Positions 55,740 to 64,000 of a stretch of 64,000 nt of DNA are shown piece after piece (the first letter of the stretch is position 1; each line of letters begins with the position of its first letter). The position numbers were made by a program, and so were the translations under genes. Origin of the DNA: Acanthosepion pharaonis (taxonomy: Eukaryota; Mollusca; Cephalopoda; Sepiida; Sepiidae); the NCBI GenBank assembly GCA_903632075.3, contig CAHIKZ030005639.1:1481001-1545000 (forward strand), in the 5' to 3' direction. A model generated the notes under the pieces. The model was not told the origin of the DNA. It saw only the letters and a list, made by a program, of their open reading frames with translations, and did no database searches.

Positions 55740-56280
55740 TATAATAACTTATGATAAATAGCGTAATTTTGCAAAGTTATAAGTATCTTGTTTTTATTAT
55801 AATATCCACAGTTAATACCGTATTTGAATAATGAATATCAGATTTTACAGTTGGCCTTAATGGGTTAATGCACGTTTCCATGTTTCTTTTCTTTTTCTTT
55901 GTTACTTTTGTTCCACTTTTTATTTCATTTCTCTCTATTTTATTTTATTCATTCCTTTTTTTTATTTCAATTCTTTTTGATTTGCTTCTTTATTTCGTTG
56001 TCAATGAAGAGGTCAGTGTTTATGATAATTTTCATTTCCATCTATTTTATTTCTCGTGTCATGTCTTGATCTTGAATCTATTCGGAAGCGGTACGTGTCT
56101 TTTGTGTCAGAAAGAAACATATCGCTTTCATAACCTTTTCTTTGACCCAACCCACCACTTCAGCACGTTCCCTTCACCCAAGACACTGCAGACGTCGTAC
56201 GAAGATTGTTTTTCACTTTTTTTTTTTCTGGCAAATCGTCAAAAGCTCAGTCAGTTCTCAACTTTGCGTAATAAGTAAAT
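55740..56280. other. T-rich stretch, no supported gene
   Basis: A 136-codon Phe/Leu/Ser-rich frame (55868-56278) reflects T-rich composition, particularly in its first half. No motif recognised. Confidence 0.5.
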
Positions 56281-57555
56281 ATCAAGAGAAAGAAAGAAAG
56301 AAAGAAAAAAAGAAAGAAAGAAAGCAAGAAAGGAAGAAAGAAGAAGGAAAGGGTGCATGGAATGGAAGGAAGGAGATATAAGAAGGAAGGAATGAAGGAA
56401 AGAAAAGGAAAAAAAAGGAAGGGAGCACGGAAGTGAAAGACTGAAACAAGGAAAGTAAGCAAGATAAGAAAGGAGGAAAGAAGCAAGAAAAGGCAGGAAG
56501 GAAGGAATCCTGGAATTGGAGGAAGCATGGGGAAGAAGTAAGAAAAAAAAAAGCAACAAAAGACAAGGAAGCTAACGGGGTATATTTTGAAACACAAGAA
56601 AACAGAATAAAAATGTAGACATTTGAGAAGAAATCCGAATTCGAAAATCCTTAGAAGACTAAAGGAGAAATAAGAAAAACATTATGTTAGGAAGGAAGGA
56701 AAGGAAGGAAGGAAAGAAAGGAAGGAAGAAAGGAAGGAAGGAAGGAAGGAATGAAAGGAAAGAAGGAAGGAAGGAAGGAAGGAAGGAAAGGAAGAAGGAA
56801 TGGAAGGAAGGAAGGGAAGGTGAAGGACGGGATGAAAAAGGAAGGAGGAAAAGGAAAGGAAAAAAGGAAAAAAAAGGAAGGAAGGAAGGAAGGAAGGAAA
56901 GGAAGGAAAAAGGAAGGAAGGAAGGAAGGAAGGAAGGAATGAAGGGAAGGAAAGGAAGGAAGGGAAGGAAGGAAGGAAAGAAGGAAGGAAGGAAAGAAAG
57001 GAAGGAAGGAAGGAAAAGGAGGAGGAAGTGAAAGGAAGGAATCCTGGGAAGGAAAAAAGGAAGGGGAAAAAAAAAAAAAGGAAAAAAAAAAAAGGAAGGA
57101 AAAGGAAGGAAACAAAGAAAGGCTAATGGAAGAAGGAATTGAAGGAAGGAAGGAGGAAAGGAAGAAAATATGGAAGGAATAAAAGGAAGGGAAAGGAAGG
57201 AAGGAAAAGGAAGGAAGAAGGAAACAGAATAAAAAGGTAGACATTTGAAGGAAGGAGGAAGGAAGGAAGGGAAGGGAAGGAAGGGAAGGAAGGGAAGGGA
57301 GGGAAGGGAATGGAAGGAAGGAAGGAAGGGAAGGAAAAAGGAAGGAAGGAAAAGAAAAGGAAGGAAGAAAGGAAGGAAGAAGGAAGGAAGGAAGGAATGG
57401 AAGGAAGAAAAGGAAGAAAAGGAAGGAAGGAAGGAAAGGAAAAGGAAGGAAGGAAGGAAGGAAAGAAGGAAGGAAGGAAGGAAGGGAAGAAAGAATGGAA
57501 GGAAGGAAGGAAAGGAAGGAAAAAGAATAATGAAAAAAAAAGAAAGAAAAAATGG
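56281..57555 (+). repeat. (GGAA)n/(GAAA)n purine tract, about 1.25 kb
   Basis: (GAAA)n from 56287 grades into interrupted GGAA and GAAGG units to 56525, then after a ~165-bp break continues 56689-57555 with long runs of GGAA on the plus strand. Both strands show long open frames (up to 318 codons on the minus strand, Ser/Phe/Leu/Pro) that are translated tetranucleotide. An internal segment (GAAACAGAATAAAAA.GTAGACATTTGA) occurs at 56601 and 57220, so a larger unit was duplicated. Confidence 0.95.
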
Positions 57556-58445
57556 AATGTTCATCCTTTGTTTACTGAAGAGGATTTGGGTTGCGCTTCC
57601 TCCTCTTAAAATCATTTAATTTCCTTTCCTCCTGGTAACACCTTGCATCTTAGTGGCATTATCGCCTTTTCTGGGGTGAAATTATTTAAAAAAAAATTAA
57701 AGTACTTAAGATGATGCATAAGAATAAAAGAATAATTTTCCATACAAAAAAAAAGTAAAAAAAAAAAATTACGACAAAAAACAAAACAAATAAAAAACTT
57801 TACATTATGAGTGGAAGGAATGAAATAAAAAGGAGACAGAGAACAGGGAAACTGAGAAAGCGGGAAAAAATGCAAAGAATACGTGATGTTGTCTGCTTTT
57901 AGCAACAGAAAGAAAATCACACCGATATTGGAAACTAAATAAAGACGAAGATAACGTGTATACATAAAATAGATTGAGCATTTAAGAAAAAAAAAAATTA
58001 TCAAAGAAGAAAGAGAAACTAGAAATGAAATGCCAATAGTATTGAAAAGAGATAAAATGAGGGAAGATGATATTGGATAAATGATGAAGAAAGAGAAAGA
58101 GAATGAGACAGTGATGTGCGCCACTTTAAACCGAAGAAAAAAAAAAAAAAAAACGAATGAAAAAATATATGAAAAGAAACGGAATCATGACTGAATGCAC
58201 AAACAAGTAGAAAAAAAAGGAGCGGCTTCTCACACGTATTTGCTAAGCGTGTCTTGTTTTTCTACAAGACCACAATATTTGGTAACCGAGTAAGATTCGA
58301 ACGTACTATAAATAGCAATTGTATGTGAAACCAGTTTGTTCAGAATTGCACGAATAGACATGGCGTCTGAAAATTCGTAAAAATCAGATTTTGTTTCAAT
58401 GCCAAATAAAAAAGAAAAGAAAACTTATGAAAAACCTACTTTCAG
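57556..58445. other. A-rich unassigned stretch
   Basis: Many A runs (57748-57770, 58138-58154). A 170-codon hydrophobic minus-strand frame (57612-58124) is a product of T-rich composition. Confidence 0.5.
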
Positions 58446-58985
58446 TATCTCCCAGAAATTTCTATCTTCCGATCAGAGCAGACAATATGCAAGCCAGAAG
58501 AGGAAATGTAAGTTACAATTTTTACCAAATAATTTAGAAACTTTTTGTATCATCAGCGAAAGATATATATAGTAACATTTTATTATTGTATTGTCCCGTT
58601 CCTATCAACACAAATACCAACACAAATGTGTCTGCTGTTTTTGGTGACAAATGTGAATGATAATAATAATAAACAAAATCTAGTAAAAGTTCATTTTGAA
58701 ACTATCGGCACTTTTAGGTGGAATCTCATTGTCTACTACTACTACTACTACTTCTACTGCTACTACTACTAATATCTGCCCACCGCCGCTTCTCCCTGCC
58801 CCCACCTCGTCTGAATATGTGGTGTGACATTTTCCCAGCCATAAAAAACATAGATAAAATAGACTTTCACCAATAGCCCCCAGAAATTTCTGTCTTCCGA
58901 TCAGAGCAGACAATATGCAAGCCAGAAAAAGAAACGTAAGCTAAGGTTTTTACCAAATAATTTAGAAACTTCACCAATCTAACTA
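58446..58985 (+). repeat. ~105-bp direct repeat flanking a (TAC)n region
   Basis: CCCAGAAATTTCT.TCTTCCG, ATCAGAGCAGACAATATGCA, AGCCAGAA and TTTTTACCAAATAATTTAGA at 58451-58540 recur at 58879-58972. In between lie (TAC)n 58735-58770 and a C-rich patch. Confidence 0.8.
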
Positions 58986-59730
58986 AAGTATATGTACCTT
59001 GAATCTATACGTCTTAAGTCAAAGATATTTAAAGAATTTTTATTTGGGTTATTCGGAACCATATATTTGAAGAACATTTTTCTCCATAAACTTGAATAGT
59101 TTTTATTTTCAAATCAAGTTGTGCCTTCGCATTGGCTCATTGATATTTTATAAAATTCCCAAATCTTTCACTTGTTGAATTTGTAAAACTTTCTCTTGTT
59201 TCAATTTTCAGTAATTATTATTGCTTCCCAATATCTTCCTTATTTGAATCGTGTGTTTAATTCTCAAATATATTTCTTTCTTGACGGACTCCGAGTTTTT
59301 GATCGGATTCATATATAGAATGGTTGTAGTCCATTCCATTACTAGGATGTCTTTGAAACCATTTTTTTGAGTTGAGGATTGACAATAGTTAGCCATGCTT
59401 AATATGAAAGAATATTGTTTTGCAAGTATGTACTCTTTAGTATAAAACTGGAGATGGCACGAGAACAAATCTCAAATCTTTAACATCTAATATGATACTC
59501 GCAAGTCACTTTGACTGCCTTATCCACAAACTTAAAAGCAGAGGCGCTCGACAATCGAACATGAGGCTACTCCACTGCTCTCATTTAAGAACATATTCAT
59601 AGTTCGTCAGCTCTTGGGCGACTGGGTGATTGATTTGTGTTTTTTGTACGGTGTGTGTTATTTAAAGTCGAACATATTTTGCTTTGTAAGAATAATTTCT
59701 TTTTATTAACAAAATTTTTTTGATACCTGT
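58986..59730. other. No recognised feature
   Basis: CGCAAGTCACTTTGACTGCC near 59501 resembles CACAAGTCACTTTGGTTGCC near 63960, a possible small repeat. Otherwise unassigned. Confidence 0.45.
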
Positions 59731-60116
59731 CTATATTTCTGTGATGAGTTGTTGTAATTATTTACCCTATTTACATCATTCGTATATTTGTCCTCATCTT
59801 TGTTGCCATATTCACGACGTTTCTCAAGGACATATGAATCCAGTGACTTGACTCAACAGAGTTGTGAGTTCAATACCTGACTACTGCGGCGGTGAACAAT
59901 ACCGCAGAGAATTGAGTTAAAGTGAGATAACTAATACATCCGGAAGAGGCATGACACGGGGAAGTAGAACAATATAACCCGGTGGACGAATTAAAGGGTT
60001 CAGTTCCAAATTCCAGTCAACTGAAGAAGGTCGGAGGGTACAACAGGCGAAACGTCGTTAATATGGATAAAAAGATGAGGACAACTGTCCGAAAAATGTA
60101 ACTAGTGTAAATAATA
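59731..60116. mobile_element. Family A foldback element, compact copy
   Basis: The left end CTATATTTCTGTGATGAG...TCCTCATCTTTGTTGCC reaches 59821. The centre has a B-box-like GTGAGTTCAATACC (59863-59876). The right arm holds CTGAAGAAGGTCGGAGGGTA with CAGGCGAAACGTCG (60021-60057) and ends AAGATGAGGACAACTGTCCG...GTAAATAATA. Left arm shortened, right arm near complete. Confidence 0.6.
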
Positions 60117-60274
60117 TTTTTGTAATAGCATTTATTATTCCAGATACAAATACTACTTTTTAACTCAGCTAGCGGCATAAGATGGATTCTAGGTAACACA
60201 CCCCAAAAGTTATGGTCATGATACTGAGGTTATTTACTGTAAGCCTATCTTAATTCCTCGGGACAAAACATGTA

Positions 60275-60756
60275 CCGTAATTCCCTATGTATAATACGCC
60301 TTCATCCATAATACGCACCCCTAAAATTGTGCTGAAAGTGTGGGAAAATGCTTCTACTCACGCATAGTACGCACCCCTTGTTCTGTAATCAAACCCTATA
60401 AATTGTACCTCTCCAATTATATTACGGCCAGCTTTTCCTACTCTTATTAAAAAATAGTTTTAAACATAGAATAATATTATTCTAATTTAGTTTAATGATA
60501 ATTCTTATTTTATTTGACATTTGTAAGTATTTTTAGGTACATATGATTGTTTTTCACATCCTTATGGGGTCGCAATCACCGAATGTTAGTGTCAAATTGT
60601 CGTATGTTTGTGGTGAGTAGTCATTTCGTAACTGAGATCGACCTATAAAACGGCAATATTTTTAAAGATTTTTTGTAGCTGTGCATAATACGCACCCCTA
60701 ATTTTGCTTGTTATGTTTTTAGAAAAAAAATGCGTATTGTACATGGGGAATTACGG
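60275..60756. mobile_element. 482-bp MITE with 25-bp TIRs and TA duplication
   Basis: CCGTAATTCCCTATGTATAA, TACGC (60275-60299) and the inverse of 60732-60756 match at 23 of 25 positions, flanked by TA (60273-60274 and 60757-60758). Inside each end ATAATACGCACCCCTAA.TT occurs in direct orientation (60311 and 60684). No transposase frame. TA duplication points to the Tc1/mariner/pogo group; exact family unknown. Confidence 0.85.
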
Positions 60757-61219
60757 TATATGTTACCACCTTCAACTCGTTAAGATGAACAACCATAAGA
60801 GCCAGGATTAGTGTAGCATTAGAGCATATTATTATTATTAGTAGTAGTAGTAACAGTAGTAGTAGTAGTGGCTGTTGTTATGTGACAAATAATGTTTCTT
60901 TGAGATTTATTTTTCGTTACTTCATTTAATAGTTATTGTAAAGAAATGTCCGAAATGAGTCTATTATATTATAACAGGTTACCTCCATTTTTTTTAATAT
61001 CTTTCCTGACCTATACTCCTCTTTCTTTTATTTCTGATTCTCTTCTTTATATCTTCTTGTACCTTTTCCCCTTCTTTCCAGCTTTCTTTTCTTCGATTTT
61101 TCTTCTTCTCTTTCTCCAATGGAATATCCTTTTTATTCATTCTTTGCTTATATCAGTCACAGCAATCTTCTTTTGTTAAACTACTTACTACTATTCGGTT
61201 ATCCACCAATGTAAGTATT
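60757..61219. repeat. Unassigned with (ATT)/(AGT)n 60828-60870
   Basis: Pyrimidine-rich 60980-61130; no supported gene. Confidence 0.5.
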
Positions 61220-61495
61220 TATTCAGTCAGTGTCATTTATGCGCCATGCGTGATACACGCTTAGACGATCATGTATCTTTCGATACATGACTGACAAGGC
61301 AGATATTTTCCCGCAGTAGGCTGCCAATTCTTTCTGTGGTAGACCATTTGCCATCCAGACCCGGGGGAGAAGAAAAGGATTCTTACGTTTCCCAAGGGTA
61401 TTAGCACGTAAGTGAATGCAATGGATTTGATTGGAATTCGAACTCGGCTCTCCGATTTCTCAATCCGAGCTGCTATCCATTACTCCACTTTTATT
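61220..61495 (-). mobile_element. tRNA-derived SINE family K, copy 2
   Basis: Aligned with 13862-14148. The minus-strand head AGTGGAGTAATGGATAGCAG, CTCGGATTGAGAAATCGGAG, AGCCGAGTTCGAATTCC (61490-61434) keeps A and B boxes at tRNA spacing, and the body includes CCCAAGGGTATTAGCACG inverted. Confidence 0.7.
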
Positions 61496-61599
61496 CCGTT
61501 TCCACTTTTCTTCATTCTCTTGCAGACGCTTTCTATTATATTCAATTCCTTCAATTCTACAGTCATCCTTAAAAGTCTCACTTAAATCATCTATCATGC

Positions 61600-61655
61600 A
61601 TTATTATTATTATTAGTAGTAGTAGTAGTATTAGCAGTAGTAGAAGTAGTATTTT
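61600..61655. repeat. (ATT)/(AGT)n array
   Basis: Trinucleotide units similar to 60828-60870. Confidence 0.9.
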
Positions 61656-61711
61656 TATATCCTTTCAATTATTAGATGTTTTGTCTGGGAGATGATGATC
61701 ATACCCGCAGT

Positions 61712-62060
61712 TTAGAGACACTGCAGTTCCCTTAACCCATGGGCTGATCCAAACAGTACTGCCTCCTGTGTACTCCCTATGATGTCAGTTATCCCCAAGG
61801 AGGCTTGCAAGGCAGAAAGTTTCTTGGAAATTGTCCCGCAATATTTTTCGAAATACACTGCCCGTTTTGGTACGACTGTATTTACACCCGCTTTTCTTTC
61901 ACAAAGTTCTTCTCCGAAGGTAAAACAACGCTTATCAAGATCCATTGATATCAGATTTTATACCTAAGTCTATTGTCAGGGCACTTTCTCTCCGAGCGCT
62001 TATCAATCAAATTGCACGGATCCTACTTGAGCTTTACTCTTGAGTGATCATTTGAATCTC
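61712..62060 (-). pseudogene. Possible LINE C-terminal fragment
   Basis: The minus strand reads KKLSALQASLGITDIIGSTQ then EAVLFGSAHGLRELQCL, stop. The ending resembles the LQK..LLGTAHILRK.L terminus of RLE-type LINEs, but nothing upstream confirms it. A more distal minus-strand stretch (62880-62770) reading IDQIKKWCLAMTKKLIKYNG could be an N-terminal neighbour of the same element, which is speculative. Confidence 0.3.
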
Positions 62061-63672
62061 AACGTAGCTGATAACTTTGTCATTTTTATTCTCTAGGAGA
62101 GATTCTTATACTAATGTTATACTGTTACGACTATTTATGTACTAATGATCTACTTTATATAAATAATTCAGGTATAATACTGACAACGATTCAGTTTCTA
62201 TCTTTAGTTTTCTCCTTCGTTGATTTTTATGTTGATTTTTTCTGCAACTCCATTCATGTGTTTTCTGAAGTGGTCATACAGTTTGTTTTGTTTGTCCCAT
62301 TTTTGAATTCTCGTTTTCGGATTTCCTGGCTCCCTAATTGGTATATAATATGGTCTTATGCAAATTATGCTTCCTATAATTAACAATATTCTTTTTTTTT
62401 TAAATTCTCTATTTTTAGTTAATTCATCGAAAAGTCAACACAATCCTCAACACTAATAAATCTGTTTCTTCCCTCTTACCCCTTTCTCATATATGTCTCC
62501 CGGGCGCAGAGTTTTAAACAGTATCATCAGGAGTCTAAGTTTACTATCCCTATTTCTGTGTTCTTCCATTGTCCAGTTTAAGAAGGGTCCTGAATTTGGT
62601 TGAATTGAAATTATAACGTTATTTATTGTTTTGATAAAATTTATTTTATGAAGTTTGGTTTCTATCCTTCGTAAAGTTTTCCTTCATTTTGATATGCTTA
62701 GTCGTATTTTCCAAATTCCTGTCTGATGTCTTTGCGAATATTATCAATGTTTGTATTAGGGTTGGCCATTTCTGTTTTTATTTTCAATATTTCTTCCCAC
62801 TTTCTGTATCTATATCATCCGTTGTATTTTATTAATTTTTTTGTCATTGCAAGACACCATTTTTTGATTTGATCTATCCTTGGCATTGCACATCTGAGTA
62901 CGGCCCAGGCAGTCCAATAGCAGAACGCGCGCTCTTTTTCTCTCTATTGTGTGTCTCTGTGTGTTTATCTGTCTGTCTGTCTCTCTCTCTCAAAGCGTGA
63001 AACCACATACTACAGATCCACATTACTTCTGGAATTCCATATAAGCATAACAAAAAACTAAAACAAAAAAACAATGAAGCAATATAATGATTTTTAAAAG
63101 TAAGGAAAAGATGTTCTGGCGAAAGAAAATACATATTGTCAAGTACATGTTCTCCAAAATATACTCTAAAAATAGTCAATACGTATAATAATATTAATAA
63201 TAAGAAGAATAGTAGTTCTGATATATGGTCTGGAATAAACTATTTAGTTGAAACAAGTTCATTATAATTGTCAGTATTGCTTTTAGTGTAAGGCTTTTCG
63301 TTATTTTTACATAATTGTAGTGGCGGTTGGGCATGTTTTCTCAATATAATTATTGTTCTTAATTGCAGAATATGAAATAGAATAGTTACATTGCTTTTAT
63401 TAATGTTGTCGATTTAATGTTTGTTGTTATTGAGGTCAAATGTATCCATTCTGACGCCAATCAGTTAAGGGTATATCAAGTACATTCATCACAGCCAAAT
63501 GTGCATGATATAGTGATTAGTTACAATTTGAATTTTTAAAGTAAACTTAAAACAATGTTCATATGAAATTATGGGAGGAGAGGTATTATTAGTTTTTTTT
63601 GTCGAAATATTTATTCTTGGGATTATTATTTACATTTTAAATTTTATTAAAATTATTAATGGTGTTGCAGTT
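62061..63672. other. No recognised feature
   Basis: About 1.6 kb unassigned; (TGTC)/(TC)n near 62935-62992. AAGGGTATATCAAGTACATT near 63467 resembles AAGGGTATACCTGGCACAT near 63841. Confidence 0.45.
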
Positions 63673-63673
63673 A

Positions 63674-63674
63674 C

Positions 63675-63708
<34 letters not shown>

Positions 63709-63733
63709 TATTATTATTATTATTATTATTATT
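63674..63733. repeat. (AAT)11(ATT)9 palindrome
   Basis: AAT units switch to ATT without spacer near 63707, second example in the window. Confidence 0.95.
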
Positions 63734-64000
63734 GGAGAGAGACAGAGTTGAGCACGCCAACAAAGTGACTTGGTTTACAAATATACGAAACGCGTTATGC
63801 CCAATTAAGAAGACGGTTATGCCAATCATGTGAGACATGTAAGGGTATACCTGGCACATGAGACTCCTTCAAAATGTGCACGACATGGTGACAGGTTTAG
63901 ATACGAGCAGCGCATAATCTTGCAGATGGAGCTCAGTTAGAAATCGCTTCGAAAGTATCACAAGTCACTTTGGTTGCCTCATCCTTCTGACATAAAAAAA
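63734..64000. other. Unassigned, somewhat GC-richer
   Basis: Frames such as RVEHANKVTWFTNIRNALCP might be LINE remnants but I recognise no definite box. The window ends in an A run. Confidence 0.35.

Noticed and set aside
56659..57615. 318-codon minus-strand open frame (Ser/Phe/Leu/Pro) and several companion Lys/Glu/Gly/Arg plus frames
   Set aside because: They are translations of the GGAA/TTCC tract; all phases are open and the residues follow the tetranucleotide.
57612..58124. 170-codon hydrophobic minus-strand frame
   Set aside because: T-rich composition, homopolymer runs translated as Phe; no motif.
63734..64000. Possible LINE or SINE at the right edge sharing CAAGTCACTTTG.TTGCC with 59.5 kb
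   Set aside because: Similarity is too short (about 30 bp) to define an element; left as unassigned.

Overview
The window is eukaryotic, AT-rich, repeat-dominated DNA and reads as an intergenic (or intronic) stretch of a large animal genome. Long (AT)n, (TG)n, (AAT)n, (ATCT)n and (GGAA)n arrays, tRNA-derived SINEs, decayed LINEs of several clades, Penelope-like remnants, mariner/pogo DNA transposons and a solo LTR together suggest a lophotrochozoan, most probably a coleoid cephalopod such as an octopus. That assignment is inference from repeat content, not proof. No intact host gene, rRNA operon, CRISPR array or bacterial-type feature was found. The longest non-repetitive open frame (about 193 codons, 6392-6973 minus) resembles nothing I recognise; most longer frames are translated microsatellites.

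Layout. 0-9 kb: fossil LINE 3' ends of four types: RLE-type (1.5-2.0 kb), a jockey/CR1-like piece with a Cys/His motif (2.4-2.75 kb, minus), a CR1/L2-like pair (3.4-3.7 kb plus and 7.2-7.5 kb minus) and an APE/RTE-like tail family (4.8, 8.3, 30.1 and 40.0 kb). 9-24 kb: tRNA-derived SINEs, two copies of a ~1 kb diverged repeat (9.8 and 15.0 kb), foldback elements, a 42-bp minisatellite (20.5-20.95 kb) and many (AT)n/(TG)n arrays. 24.8-26.0 kb: a nearly full-length mariner with a D,D34D transposase pseudogene. 26-34 kb: SINE pairs in inverted orientation, a long palindrome (26.8-27.1 kb) and the longest pure array, (AT)75 at 32.9-33.1 kb. 34.5-41 kb: a pyrimidine tract, RLE-type LINE ends bracketed by (AAT)n and a foldback repeat. 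43.7-44.2 kb: a LINE reverse-transcriptase fossil. 46.5-47.4 kb: a diverged ~380-bp tandem duplication. 49.2-52 kb: a core-deleted mariner-like element, a pogo-type element with TA duplications, and a TGTTATGG...CCATAACA solo LTR with two tandem GC-rich ~237-bp modules. 52.9-55 kb: a Penelope-like GIY-YIG tail plus its 3' modules. 55.5-57.6 kb: a 27-bp minisatellite and 1.25 kb of GGAA-rich DNA. 58-64 kb: a foldback SINE, a 482-bp TA-flanked MITE and another SINE.

The most interesting cross-cutting signal is a hairpin motif, TGANGA + one base + a GC-rich stem + GAAA, in at least a dozen and a half places on both strands. It occurs in otherwise unrelated repeat families and often just beside an (AT)n array. 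It closely resembles a hammerhead ribozyme core but has one extra nucleotide. One set sits downstream of Penelope-like sequence, the element class known to carry hammerhead motifs.
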